A stretch of 64,000 nt of DNA from Oceanisphaera profunda (GCF_002157895.1 NZ_CP021377.1:3224001-3288000); one strand, 5' to 3'. Numbered from the stretch's first letter, positions 52,650 to 62,009 are shown. Notes: a model not told the origin generated them from the letters alone. Program-made: numbers and translations.

Positions 52650-53542
52650 TCTGGTGTCTGCGCATGTGGGGTTAACGGGTCTTGTGTTAACGAATGCAGT
52701 GCCAAGTTATCAGGTGCTAGCCAATCCTGCTGCAAGCGCTCGGCCTCACTTAGGGTGCTCAAACCAAAACCGCCAATTAAGGCCTTACCGTTAATCGCCA
52801 CTATGGCCTTATGCTGCGCGGCGGGAGTGTGACTCAGTAGTGGAAACTGCTGAAAAATTTGCTCTGTATCCGCCCCTTGGGTGAGATGGCGCCGACTGAT
52901 CAAAATCACCTCCGGCGCCATTGCCACTAACGCTTCCATGGCCACCGGCTTATAGCCTTCCACTTGTGTGCTGGCCGGATTCATCCCCCCAGCCACTTGG
53001 ATCAAGCTGTCTGCCAACGTGTGCCGACCGGCAATTTGTACGCTATTGCCTTCCCCCAATAACAAGAAAATGGTGCGTTTAGGCGAGTCTATTGGCTGTG
53101 CGCGCAAGGCAATGGCCCTTTGCTGAACGGCTTCGTGTAAAGCTTGGGCTTGGGGCGCGCGGTCGAGTAATTCGCCTAAGTGGATAATATTAAGCTGTAA
53201 CTGGGCAATCGTCATGGCCTCGGGCAGGGCCTCTACTTGCACGCCAGCTTGGCGCACCAGTGACAACGCCGTTTGCGGGCCCATTTCCTCACTGCCAATC
53301 ACTAAGCTGGGTTGAGTTGAGAGCATACCTTCGGCGCTTAATTGACGGTGATAGCCTAAACGGGGCAGCTCACTGCCTGCGGGCAATTCACTGGTGCTGT
53401 CGACGGCGACTAACTGGTGTTGAGCCCCCAGCGCCACGACTAATTCGGTGATACTGCTGCCGGCACTTAATAAGCGGGCCGGCTCCGCTGCCATGCTTGG
53501 CGCACTGAGCAACATCAGCATTAACCAACCGCGTGTTTTCAT
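52646..53542 (-). CDS. hmuT: Periplasmic haem-binding protein HmuT
   Basis: Substrate-binding protein of the haem importer (298 residues) with a Sec signal (GWLMLMLLSAPSMAAEPARL). PBP class III features: RLLSAGSSITELVVALGAQH, LPRLGYHRQLSAEGMLSTQP, LVIGSEEMGPQTALSLVRQA, VQIAGRHTLADSLIQVAGGM and EGYKPVAMEALVAMAPEVIL. The likely haem-ligand Tyr is in the GYHRQLS or EGYKP region. First gene of hmuTUV. Confidence 0.93.
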   Translation of the reverse strand: MKTRGWLMLMLLSAPSMAAEPARLLSAGSSITELVVALGAQHQLVAVDSTSELPAGSELPRLGYHRQLSAEGMLSTQPSLVIGSEEMGPQTALSLVRQAGVQVEALPEAMTIAQLQLNIIHLGELLDRAPQAQALHEAVQQRAIALRAQPIDSPKRTIFLLLGEGNSVQIAGRHTLADSLIQVAGGMNPASTQVEGYKPVAMEALVAMAPEVILISRRHLTQGADTEQIFQQFPLLSHTPAAQHKAIVAINGKALIGGFGLSTLSEAERLQQDWLAPDNLALHSLTQDPLTPHAQTPE

Positions 53543-53723
53543 GATTCATCCTTTATTGAAATGGGGGTCACTTTATATGTGAGGGCCAAAAACTCGCGGT
53601 TATCTTTCCAAGGTATGCGCATCGCATCTAACCAAAAATGCGCATTCAAAAAAATAAGCGTGCTGACGATTTAGCAGCCTAAGAGTACGGATATTTCCAT
53701 TAATGTCTATTACTAATCTTAAT

Positions 53724-53742
53724 GATAATGAATTGCATTCAA
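53724..53742. promoter_or_regulatory. Putative Fur box in the hmuT/receptor intergenic region
   Basis: GATAATGAATTGCATTCAA resembles the 19-bp Fur box GATAATGATAATCATTATC, mostly in the left half. It lies 54 bp before the receptor start and 182 bp from hmuT. Iron-dependent repression of the receptor operon is expected. Confidence 0.55.
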
Positions 53743-53795
53743 TTTTAAGTTGTATTAGCCTGCAGCCTGTTAAATTTCAGGAACAAGGATAAATC

Positions 53796-55790
53796 GTGAG
53801 AAATAATAGGCAGTTAAGGGTGGGGATACGGCGCACGGCGTTAGCCATAGCGATAGGGAATAGTGTGTTTAACCCTGTGCTGGCAGCGCAACTGAGTGAG
53901 TTAGATGAAGTCTTAGTACAGTCCAGCCGAGATAGCAGCACGGCGGCGCAAAGCAAGCGCGCCACGGCGGTGATCACCCGCCAACAGCTGGACGAACAGC
54001 AGCCAGACTCGGTAGCCGAGGCGCTTAAATACCAGCCCAATATTGAGATCGGTGGCGGGCCACGGGCCAGCAATCAGCAGCCGGTGATCCGCGGCTTAAG
54101 TGGCGCTCGGGTCTTGCAGATCTCGGACGGGGCGCGGCAAAATTTTAACGCCGGGCATCGTGGTACCTACCAGATAGATCCTGAACTGCTTGAACAAATA
54201 GATGTGACTAAAGGCCCAGCAGGCAGTATGTGGGGCAGTGGTGCCATTGGCGGTGTGGTGGCGCAAACTACCCGTGATGCGCGAGATATGCTTAAGCCTG
54301 AGCAACGGCTTGGCGGATATGCCAAACAAGGCTTTAGTAGCGCGGCGGACCAAACTAAAACCAGCGGGGCTGTTTATGGGCGGCTCAACGAGCAAGTGGA
54401 TGTTTTAATCAACGGCTATTACAGCGATCAAAATAATATTCGCCTCGGTAACGGTGATGACCTTATGTACTCCAGCGAGCGTGATAGCGGTGGCATGGTG
54501 AAGCTGGGTTGGCAGCTAGATGATAATCAACGCCTCACCCTGAGCCACAGACGCAGTGAGAGCAGTGGTGCTGTGCCGAGTAATCCGGCGGCAAATGTGG
54601 TTGATAACAGCTCCGTTATCGATCGTGAGTCCACAGATAGCAACAGCATCTTGGAGTATGCCTTCAACCCGTCTTCAGCGCTGATCAATGTGGACGTGAG
54701 CCTGTTTCACAATCGTACTCAAATAGATGAATTTCAGATGGTGAAGGGCGAGCAAGACAGCACCGACTATCGCACTGTGGGCTTGAACTTGGTGAATCGC
54801 TCCACCTTAGACTGGGGCATGCTCACCTATGGTGTGGATGGCTTTGAAGATAAAAGCCAAGGTGAGCGTAGTGGACCTAATCGGCCAATACCCGCAGACG
54901 GTCGCACTCAAGTTATGGGTGGTTTTTTGCAAGCGGACTTGCCGCTGGCAGATGCCTGGACCTTAACGCCAGGGCTGCGTTATGACCACTTTAAAACAGA
55001 AGCTAACAATATCAGCGACTCTCAGCGTAGCGACGATGAGTGGTCTAAATCCTTGGCGCTTAGCTGGCAAGCCAATGACTGGCTGGAATTAATTGCCCGT
55101 TATGACGAAGCCTTTAGGGCGCCCACCAGTGAAGAGCTGTATACCACGGGCACTCATTTTATGGTCGGGCCTTTCAGTAATAGCTTCGTGCCTAACCCCG
55201 ATCTCAAGCCAGAAAAAGCGCAAAATAAAGAGCTAATAGCCCGTGCCCAGTTTGTCGATCTCTTAGCCAACGATGACAGCCTTACGCTGAATGCCAGTCT
55301 ATTTGAAAATAGGGTGACAGACTTTATTGAGACTCAAGTGATTATGGATTTCGCCAACCGCGTGTTTGAGTCGCGTTATCAAAACGTACAAAACGCTAAA
55401 CTACGAGGAGGCGAGCTGGCCGTTAACTATCGGTTACAAGACCTAGATCTTGGTTTGTCTTACGGGCGCACACTGGGCAAAGATGCAAACACAGGGCGTG
55501 CGCTAGAAGGCATACCCGCCGACAAATGGGTAGCCAGCGTGGGCTATTGGCTATGGGACCGCCAACTGAAGCTGGGCACCCAGCTGACGCACGCGGATTC
55601 AGTCAGTGCTGATAATGCACAATACGACGATTATACCTTGCTCGATGTGGGCGGCCATTGGTATGGCCTAGAGGGCATTGAGCTTGGTCTTACCGTGGAC
55701 AACCTCACCGACCAATACTATCAACGAGCCTTTAGCGAATTATATGAAGCGGGCCGTAACGTGAAAGTGAACGCCTTATATCGTTTTTAA
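53796..55790 (+). CDS. TonB-dependent haem/haemoglobin receptor
   Basis: Outer-membrane receptor (664 residues) starting at GTG after AAGGAT. Signal peptide (RTALAIAIGNSVFNPVLAAQ), then a TonB box-like region (DEVLVQSS), plug domain (QQPDSVAEALKYQPNIEIGG, PVIRGLSGARVLQISDGARQ, VTKGPAGSMWGSGAIGGVVA) and a 22-strand barrel ending in VNALYRF with the terminal Phe. The haem receptor motif is present as FRAPTSEELY followed by VPNPDLKPE (FRAP ... NPNL type). Co-transcribed with hutX and hutZ. Confidence 0.94.
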   Translation: MRNNRQLRVGIRRTALAIAIGNSVFNPVLAAQLSELDEVLVQSSRDSSTAAQSKRATAVITRQQLDEQQPDSVAEALKYQPNIEIGGGPRASNQQPVIRGLSGARVLQISDGARQNFNAGHRGTYQIDPELLEQIDVTKGPAGSMWGSGAIGGVVAQTTRDARDMLKPEQRLGGYAKQGFSSAADQTKTSGAVYGRLNEQVDVLINGYYSDQNNIRLGNGDDLMYSSERDSGGMVKLGWQLDDNQRLTLSHRRSESSGAVPSNPAANVVDNSSVIDRESTDSNSILEYAFNPSSALINVDVSLFHNRTQIDEFQMVKGEQDSTDYRTVGLNLVNRSTLDWGMLTYGVDGFEDKSQGERSGPNRPIPADGRTQVMGGFLQADLPLADAWTLTPGLRYDHFKTEANNISDSQRSDDEWSKSLALSWQANDWLELIARYDEAFRAPTSEELYTTGTHFMVGPFSNSFVPNPDLKPEKAQNKELIARAQFVDLLANDDSLTLNASLFENRVTDFIETQVIMDFANRVFESRYQNVQNAKLRGGELAVNYRLQDLDLGLSYGRTLGKDANTGRALEGIPADKWVASVGYWLWDRQLKLGTQLTHADSVSADNAQYDDYTLLDVGGHWYGLEGIELGLTVDNLTDQYYQRAFSELYEAGRNVKVNALYRF

Positions 55791-55808
55791 ATCGAGGATT
55801 AAAAAGCT

Positions 55809-56312
55809 ATGCCGGAATTAACCCGCCAAGTACGGGCACTATTGACAGCCGAGCCTAAGTTGCGCCCGGCTGATATGGCGCGCCGCTTAAGCATTTCTGA
55901 ATGGGAGCTGGTGAGTCGTTTGCCCAGTGAGCTGATTTTTACGCTGCCGGGGTCGGTGGCACAAACCGTACTAGAGCGAGTCAGCCAGTGGGGTCGAGTA
56001 ACCACCATAGTGGAAGTGGCGGGCTCTATCTTTGAAGTGAAAGCGCCCATACCAAGTGGTCGGACAGGGTACGGTTATTACAACTTGCAAGCTGAGTTTG
56101 GTGAATTAGACGGACACCTCAAGCTAGATGCAGTGGCGAATATCTCGTTGCAAAGCAAGCCCCATCGCGGCAAGGAAGCGTATGCCATTGTGTTTTACGA
56201 TGATCAGGGGCACACCATTTTTAAAATCTACTTGGGCCGGGATGAGCGGGTAGTGTTGTTTCCTGAGCAGGTCACACAATTTAATGAATTAAAGGAGCTA
56301 AAATATGTTTGA
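55809..56312 (+). CDS. hutX: Haem utilisation cystosolic carrier HutX
   Basis: ChuX/HutX-family protein (167 residues) that binds haem in the cytosol and passes it to HutZ. N-terminal helix-turn-like region RPADMARRLSISEWELVSRL, then GRVTTIVEVAGSIFEVKAPI, GYGYYNLQAEFGELDGHLKL and IVFYDDQGHTIFKIYLGRDE. Lies 18 bp after the receptor gene; overlaps hutZ by 8 bp. Confidence 0.93.
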   Translation: MPELTRQVRALLTAEPKLRPADMARRLSISEWELVSRLPSELIFTLPGSVAQTVLERVSQWGRVTTIVEVAGSIFEVKAPIPSGRTGYGYYNLQAEFGELDGHLKLDAVANISLQSKPHRGKEAYAIVFYDDQGHTIFKIYLGRDERVVLFPEQVTQFNELKELKYV

Positions 56313-56832
56313 TAAACAGGAACGTTTGCAGGGTCGTTTAGCACCGGAAATTCGCGAATTTCGTGATGCGACTCGTACTCTGGTTTTGGCCACTGTGGAT
56401 GCCAATGGCACGCCTAACGTAAGCTATGCGCCTTTTGCGCTGTTGGAAGATGGCTATTATATCTTGATCAGTGAGATGGCACGCCACACTAAAAACTTGC
56501 TGGAGAATCCCAAAATATCCTTGATGATGGTGGAAGATGAGCAAGACAGCCGCACCTTGTTTGCCCGAAAACGGCTAACCTTTGAAGCCACCCCTGAACT
56601 AGTACAACGCGATACTCCCGCTTGGCAAGCAGGGATTGAGGCCTTGCATGAACGTTTTCAGGAAACCGTATTGGGCTTGAGCCAGTTAGAGGATTTTCAT
56701 CTCTATCGCTTAGTGCCCATTAAAGGTTTATTTGTCAAAGGTTTTGGGCAGGCGTTTGCGGTGAGCGGAGATGATTTGGTTGATGTCTTGCACTTAACCG
56801 ATGGCCACAGGCCCGTCGCTACAGCCCCTTAA
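56305..56832 (+). CDS. hutZ: Haem-degrading enzyme HutZ (HugZ family)
   Basis: FMN-binding split-barrel protein of the HugZ/HutZ group that opens the haem ring to release iron (175 residues). Seen: LRAP-like GRLAPEIREFRDATRTLVLA, NVSYAPFALLEDGYYILISE, MARHTKNLLENPKISLMMVE, ARKRLTFEATPELVQRDTPA, and the C-terminal haem-ligand His region LVDVLHLTDGHRP. Last gene of the receptor operon; a hairpin terminator lies about 85 bp downstream. Confidence 0.92.
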   Translation: MFDKQERLQGRLAPEIREFRDATRTLVLATVDANGTPNVSYAPFALLEDGYYILISEMARHTKNLLENPKISLMMVEDEQDSRTLFARKRLTFEATPELVQRDTPAWQAGIEALHERFQETVLGLSQLEDFHLYRLVPIKGLFVKGFGQAFAVSGDDLVDVLHLTDGHRPVATAP

Positions 56833-56880
56833 GCGGCTAGTTAAAGACCGCGACCTTTCTTCGCCTTTATGTACGAAAAT

Positions 56881-56957
56881 CGAGATCCTGACGTGCGTCA
56901 GGAAGACGGCATAATGAAAACACCGAGCAGAATTTAAACCATAGTGCTCGGTGTTTT
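56881..56957 (+). terminator. REP hairpin followed by a rho-independent terminator after hutZ
   Basis: 56881-56910 is a REP-family hairpin (CGAGATCCTGACGTGCGTCA then GGAAGACGGC). 56917-56957 has a 13-bp perfect stem AAAACACCGAGCA / TGCTCGGTGTTTT with a 15-nt loop, followed by GTTTTCTG, a good terminator for the haem operon. Confidence 0.85.
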
Positions 56958-57010
56958 GTTTTCTGTTGTATTTAAAAGCTAGGCGCTTGGTTGATCAGTT
57001 TATGTTTTGT

Positions 57011-57042
57011 TCACCTCACGCCTCACGCCTCGCTTCTCACGC
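57011..57042 (-). repeat. Purine-rich repeat after ttrA
   Basis: On the - strand GCGTGAGAAGCGAGGCGTGA then GGCGTGAGGTG, 4 bp after the ttrA stop. Confidence 0.65.
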
Positions 57043-57046
57043 AGAA

Positions 57047-60000
57047 TTATATCGCCTCAATCCGCCCGGGCAGGCCTTGGCGCACGGCAGCGCCGCTGGT
57101 CCAGTCCAGCCAGACGTTGGCCACGTCTTTGCGAGTAGGGTCCATCAGCCCCAGCAAATTTTGGTTTACCCCTGCTCCTAAACGCGGATTAGCGGCCATG
57201 GGCTGACCGTCAATCTCGTGAGCGCGCGCACCTAGCTCGGTGTGGCCATAGCCGTGTTCAATGGCGATGGCGCCTTCCACTATGCCATCGCGCACCAGCG
57301 CTATGCCTTCCACTTGGCCGCCGGGGGTAATTAAGCGCACCCCTTGGCCGTGAATGATACCGGCGCGCTCGGCGTCTTTACGGTTGATGCTGATGGGGTT
57401 TTCTGGATGGATCATGCGCAGCCGCTCGGCACCGATACTCGATGAACTCATGATGTGCGACTTATAAGAGGTCACTAATAACGGCCAGTCTTGCTCGGAA
57501 TAATGGTCACGCATGGCACTGCCATCTGCAAAGCGAGGGCCAAACTCAGTGGCGCATCCGGGAAGCTTTTCACCGGTCATGGAATGAATGGTGCGGCCGA
57601 TAGTCGGGTTCCAAATACACAAAGTATTGGTGGTGCGATTTTTCATTAGCTCGCCTTCCCAGCCACTCTCAAAAGGCGCAAAGCGACCGCCACGGCTGAG
57701 CACAAAGCCGACCTTGCGTTGTTCATCCTTGGCCAAGGTTTCGCTAATCAGTGGCATTAGGCGTGCCGCATTTGTCAGCATTAAGTCGTCGGCACTGGCG
57801 TCCGGTACCGGATCATTATTGGCAAAGGCCAAGTTAGCCGCCGCGCGCAAATAGAAGTCCGACGCCGTATGCAGGCCGTGCTGGTTGCTTTTATGATCGG
57901 TAATGGCGTTATCACCGTAACCGGGCAAGTCCATCTTTTTGGCCACCGCGATAATAAATGACTCTAAACCCACATGATCGCCGTTGGGCAATTTAGGGGT
58001 GGCGGGCGTGACCACGGGCCAGCGGGCGGTGGTGGTTTTTTGCGGCACGCCACTCCAAGGCTTAGTGAAGCCCCAGCTCTCGTAGGTGAGGGTGTCTGGC
58101 ACTATATAATCCGCCAAGGCGGTGGTTTCGTTAATAAAGCCATCGATGGCGATAAATAGCGGCAACTGCTTAGGATCTTTTAGCTTGTCACCCAAAAAGG
58201 TCTGAGCGCCGCCAATGCCATACAAAGGATTGGTCATGTGACTTATCCAGGCTTTTAAGCGGTACGGGTAACCGGCGAAGGCCGCCGCCAAATGCTCGGT
58301 AAGCAAAGGCGAAGAAAAGGAAAACCAAGGGGCCCGTGCCGGATAGGGCGAGATGCCAGCGGCCACTTTGCGCTTATATTCGCTGCTGTTTTCGTAAGGG
58401 AAACGGTTGCGGGATAAGAACACCCCTTTAGGGCCAATTTTACCGGCAAAGTTTTCTAAGTCGTAACGGGGCCCGCCATCCACACCCGCGACGCCACCGG
58501 CACCGGGAGCCAGTCCGCCTTTGGCATTAATGTTGCCCAGCAAGGTGTTTAAGGTGAGTACCGCAAACGCGGTATAAAAAGCGTTGCCGCTCATCATGCC
58601 GCCGTGGGCGTCTACCGACGCCTTGGTGCCGTGGCGCTTTAGCGTTTCGCCCAGTCCCGCAATAATGTGCTCGGGCACGCCGCAATGTGCACTGTATTGA
58701 GCAAGGGTTTTGCGGGTGGCCGACTCTTTTAAGCACAGTAATGAAGATTTTACCTGCACCGGCACTCCGTTGATGGTCACGGTACGGTTCACCCACAGCT
58801 CGGCAGGTCTGGCTTCGGTATGAGCCATCAGTTCGCCATTGGCTGCATCCACCACCATATTTGTTTCGTTATCACCTATGCCTAGCTTTTTGCCTAAATC
58901 TGCCGCCGTTAAAAAACGGCCGGCTTCTGGGTGCGGAGCCTGCAGCACCAAGTAGGTAGCATTGGCATGGCTGGGTTGTTTGGCAGCGGCTTGAGCAGCT
59001 GGGCCGGGCTGAGCTAAATAATCGAGATTAATGCCGTCGTTTTCCATTAACCAGCGAATAATACCCATGGCTAAGGCGTCATCGGTGGCGGGTTTAATCG
59101 GCACCCAGCGTCCGCGCTGTTCATTAAGGCGGCTAATGCTGTTGGGCAAAGTAGGCGCGACCACTACGTAATCTAATCTTCCCTCACTGCGCGCCTCGGC
59201 CAATTGACGACCTTGGCGTTTAAAGGGGTTACCAGCCTGAGCCGGTGAGGTACCGATGCACAGTACAAATTCTGCATGATCCCAGTCCGGTTTACCGTGG
59301 CTGAATTTTTGTAAGTCGTTAAAGACCGCCCCGGCACCGGCGCGATAACCAAAGCCGCAATAGCCGCCGTGGTGACCAAAGTTACGGGTGCCGTAGCTGT
59401 TAAAAATAAAGCGCTTTAAGAAGCTATCGCGTCCCTCGTCACCGGCATTGGTGACCATCAGCTGATTAGCCTTGGGGCCAAACTCGGGGTTATTGGCATC
59501 CACTGGGGTGTCTAGATCGCGAATGGCGCGCAAGCCCTCTACGTGGCCTTCACCAAATAAGTCGCCGCCTTCTACCACTTCGCTAATCAATTGCTCGAAG
59601 CTAATAGTCTGCCACTTACCTTCACCGCGCTGGCCGGTGCGCTTCATGATCTTGGTTAAGCGATAGGGGCTTTGTAATTGCTCACTTAATGCAGCGCCTC
59701 GCGCACAGGCGGTGGATCTATGCTCAAGGCCTGACTCACCTGCCAGTTGTTTAAACACCTCGCGCACCGGTGTTTCTTGGGCGGGCGCATGGGTATTAGA
59801 TAGCGGATGATAAGGATTACCAGCAATGCGCAGTACCTTGTTTTGCTTGGTGTCGACTCGGGCGCGCAGGCCACATAAGGTCCAGCAGCCAAAACATTGT
59901 ACTGGGCTCACCACTTGGTTTTCGCCCATGACTAACTCGTTATCAGCGGTCAGCATAAACTCGGGCTGCAGCGCATTACCGGCAATACGGTGATTGGTGG

Positions 60001-60130
60001 GCACGCCACTGGTGCCATTGATCAGGCCTTTGACCGCTTTTTTGACCGGGTCTGCATAACCCACGGCAAAGGCTCCGGTGCCACCGACTATCATGCCAGC
60101 TTGTAATAAGGCGCGACGTTTCTTATCCAT
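57047..60130 (-). CDS. ttrA: Tetrathionate reductase molybdopterin subunit TtrA
   Basis: Catalytic subunit of periplasmic tetrathionate reductase (1027 residues; Salmonella TtrA is about 1020), which reduces tetrathionate to thiosulfate in anaerobic respiration. A Tat signal is present (DKKRRALLQAGMIVGGTGAF). The N-terminal [4Fe-4S] ligands are in VQCFGCWTLCGLRARV and a later Cys in RSTACARGAAL; the Mo-ligand Cys is probably in GHHGGYCGFGYRAGAG. Further molybdopterin motifs run to the C terminus. The frame is open upstream, but the ATG at 60130 overlaps ttrC by 8 bp and gives the Tat signal. Confidence 0.95.
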   Translation of the reverse strand: MDKKRRALLQAGMIVGGTGAFAVGYADPVKKAVKGLINGTSGVPTNHRIAGNALQPEFMLTADNELVMGENQVVSPVQCFGCWTLCGLRARVDTKQNKVLRIAGNPYHPLSNTHAPAQETPVREVFKQLAGESGLEHRSTACARGAALSEQLQSPYRLTKIMKRTGQRGEGKWQTISFEQLISEVVEGGDLFGEGHVEGLRAIRDLDTPVDANNPEFGPKANQLMVTNAGDEGRDSFLKRFIFNSYGTRNFGHHGGYCGFGYRAGAGAVFNDLQKFSHGKPDWDHAEFVLCIGTSPAQAGNPFKRQGRQLAEARSEGRLDYVVVAPTLPNSISRLNEQRGRWVPIKPATDDALAMGIIRWLMENDGINLDYLAQPGPAAQAAAKQPSHANATYLVLQAPHPEAGRFLTAADLGKKLGIGDNETNMVVDAANGELMAHTEARPAELWVNRTVTINGVPVQVKSSLLCLKESATRKTLAQYSAHCGVPEHIIAGLGETLKRHGTKASVDAHGGMMSGNAFYTAFAVLTLNTLLGNINAKGGLAPGAGGVAGVDGGPRYDLENFAGKIGPKGVFLSRNRFPYENSSEYKRKVAAGISPYPARAPWFSFSSPLLTEHLAAAFAGYPYRLKAWISHMTNPLYGIGGAQTFLGDKLKDPKQLPLFIAIDGFINETTALADYIVPDTLTYESWGFTKPWSGVPQKTTTARWPVVTPATPKLPNGDHVGLESFIIAVAKKMDLPGYGDNAITDHKSNQHGLHTASDFYLRAAANLAFANNDPVPDASADDLMLTNAARLMPLISETLAKDEQRKVGFVLSRGGRFAPFESGWEGELMKNRTTNTLCIWNPTIGRTIHSMTGEKLPGCATEFGPRFADGSAMRDHYSEQDWPLLVTSYKSHIMSSSSIGAERLRMIHPENPISINRKDAERAGIIHGQGVRLITPGGQVEGIALVRDGIVEGAIAIEHGYGHTELGARAHEIDGQPMAANPRLGAGVNQNLLGLMDPTRKDVANVWLDWTSGAAVRQGLPGRIEAI

Positions 60131-61187
60131 GACGGACTCCCATATTATCCAGTAAGGCCCACACCACAGCGGCCATGGCCAGCCATAAACCAATGGTGCC
60201 AGCGACGATAATGCCAGCTGAGCCCAGTAAATCTGCGCTTAAGTGATACAAGCCGGCGCCGTATTTAGGCACGGTTTGTACGTTCATTAACACCACCCAT
60301 CTAAATCCCCAAGCACACAAGATGGCGAGCAGGGCGGGGATAACATCCAAGCGATTAACAATACTGCGGCGCCGAGCCCAGCACAGTACCCAGAGCAAAA
60401 TGCCGCCGGCTAATGACACCAATAACAGGTCTCGCCAGAAGCTGAAGTTTAGAAAAATACGCGTAGCCTCAGTCCAAGAAGGCGAGCCTAACATCACGCC
60501 AGTCAGTGCCCACAACAGCATGGCCGCCGTGAGTGCGCCCAATGTGAGCAACATGTTGCGACGTAAGGGCAAGATTTGAGCCGAGACACGCGGGAATAAA
60601 ATATCCAGCAGCAACAACAGGCCAAACAAGGCAAGGAACGCGGTGAGTAAGAAGTTCACCGGCAGCCAAGCGGTATCCCATAGCGCTCGGGAGCGCACTA
60701 CCATCACTTCCATGCCCGTATAGATCAAGATGCCGACAGCCGACAAGGCGGTAAGCCAAGCCAGCCCGTGCAGTACCTTGCCTGTGGGCCACAGCGGTAA
60801 TTCACACCACCACTTTAGCCACGCCTGCTTGGGTGCCAGCAAGGTGACTAACATACTTAATGACACCACTAGGGCTAATGTCACAAATATTGGCAAGATC
60901 AGCGCGCCTATCCACATCCAAGAGCTGGGGGTGAGCTGGGTATAAAAGTGCCAAAAGCGTAACGGTTGATGTAGGTCTGCCAATAAGGCCACCGGCCCGC
61001 TCACGGCACTGATGCCCATAATAAAGGCCAAACGCCAGCGCCAAGGGTGCAATGACGAGCCCTCTATTAAGGCAAGCGGCAATAACAAGGCGGCGGTGGC
61101 AGCCAACCCAATCAAAAAGAAATATTGCACCGCCCAGGGCAGCCAAGGTGCGTCCGCATGGGTGGTCAGCAGTTCAATAACAGGCAT
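60123..61187 (-). CDS. ttrC: Tetrathionate reductase membrane subunit TtrC (NrfD-like)
   Basis: Polytopic quinol-oxidising anchor of the reductase (354 residues) with eight or nine hydrophobic segments (FFLIGLAATAALLLPLALIE, IGALILPIFVTLALVVSLSM, FLLTAFLALFGLLLLLDILF and others). NrfD-type. The order ttrB-ttrC-ttrA, with 8 bp between ttrB and ttrC and an 8-bp overlap into ttrA, matches the Salmonella ttrBCA operon. Confidence 0.93.
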   Translation of the reverse strand: MPVIELLTTHADAPWLPWAVQYFFLIGLAATAALLLPLALIEGSSLHPWRWRLAFIMGISAVSGPVALLADLHQPLRFWHFYTQLTPSSWMWIGALILPIFVTLALVVSLSMLVTLLAPKQAWLKWWCELPLWPTGKVLHGLAWLTALSAVGILIYTGMEVMVVRSRALWDTAWLPVNFLLTAFLALFGLLLLLDILFPRVSAQILPLRRNMLLTLGALTAAMLLWALTGVMLGSPSWTEATRIFLNFSFWRDLLLVSLAGGILLWVLCWARRRSIVNRLDVIPALLAILCAWGFRWVVLMNVQTVPKYGAGLYHLSADLLGSAGIIVAGTIGLWLAMAAVVWALLDNMGVRHG

Positions 61188-61195
61188 ATAACCTC

Positions 61196-61936
61196 CTAAT
61201 TATGCTCTGGAAACCAAAGTCCGGGTTGGCCATCGATGCGATCTACAAACTCATCACCCAGGCCGATGTAATAGACTTGCGGCGCCGTGCCTTGTTCAGG
61301 CTTGAGCACTTTGATGTCGTCGCTATGCGCGTGCAGCAGTCGGCTAATAGTGCTATTCGGATCTTTCATATCGCCAATGACTCGCGCGCCGCCCACGCAG
61401 GACTCCACGCAAGCAGGCAGTAAGCCCACTTCTAAGCGGTGTACGCAAAAGGTGCATTTGTCGGCAGTTTGCGTCTCGTGGTTAATAAAGCGCGCATCAT
61501 AGGGGCAGGCTTGTACGCAATAAGCGCAGCCCACGCATTGCTCGTTATCCACTACCACTATGCCGTCGGCTCTTTGGTAGGTCGCCTGAGTGGGGCACAC
61601 AGGTACACAAGGGGGATTGGCGCAGTGGTTGCACAATCTGGGCAGCATTACTTGGCTCACCTGCTCGGTCTCGGCCACTTGTACTTCATACTGTTGGACT
61701 GTGGTGCGAAATTGACCGATGGGCGGTAAGTTTTCCATGCTGCAACTCACGGTGCAGGCTTGGCAGCCAATGCATTTACGCAAGTCGATGATCATGCCAT
61801 AGCGTTTATTGCCATCACCTTCACGCGCATCAAGTGTGTTGAGCGGTGCCGCTTGTAGTTCGGTTACCGGGATCAGGCTGGCGCCGGCAGTGAGCCCGGT
61901 CAAATTTCTAAGAAATTGTCGTTTGCTGATGTCCAT
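61196..61936 (-). CDS. ttrB: Tetrathionate reductase iron-sulfur subunit TtrB
   Basis: Periplasmic electron-transfer subunit (246 residues) with a Tat signal (DISKRQFLRNLTGLTAGASL) and four [4Fe-4S] clusters: CIGCQACTVSC, CNHCANPPCVPVCP, CVGCAYCVQACP and CTFCVHRLEVGLLPACVESC. The ATG at 61936 has GAGGAG upstream; the longer open frame lacks support. First gene of ttrBCA. Confidence 0.95.
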   Translation of the reverse strand: MDISKRQFLRNLTGLTAGASLIPVTELQAAPLNTLDAREGDGNKRYGMIIDLRKCIGCQACTVSCSMENLPPIGQFRTTVQQYEVQVAETEQVSQVMLPRLCNHCANPPCVPVCPTQATYQRADGIVVVDNEQCVGCAYCVQACPYDARFINHETQTADKCTFCVHRLEVGLLPACVESCVGGARVIGDMKDPNSTISRLLHAHSDDIKVLKPEQGTAPQVYYIGLGDEFVDRIDGQPGLWFPEHN

Positions 61937-61953
61937 ACATGGCTCCTCAGGAG

Positions 61954-62009
61954 TAATGAGTGCTATTGTCTCGGGCTTGCACTCATTAGCTCTATTGTGG
62001 TTTACCACA
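61954..62009. promoter_or_regulatory. Two perfect inverted repeats between ttrB and ttrS
   Basis: TAATGAGTGC (61954-61963) and GCACTCATTA (61979-61988) are perfect 10-bp inverted arms 15 bp apart. TGTGGT-TT-ACCACA (61996-62009) is a second perfect palindrome. They fill most of the 87 bp between the ttrB and ttrS starts. TtrR operator sites are the obvious candidates, but this is an inference. Confidence 0.6.
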
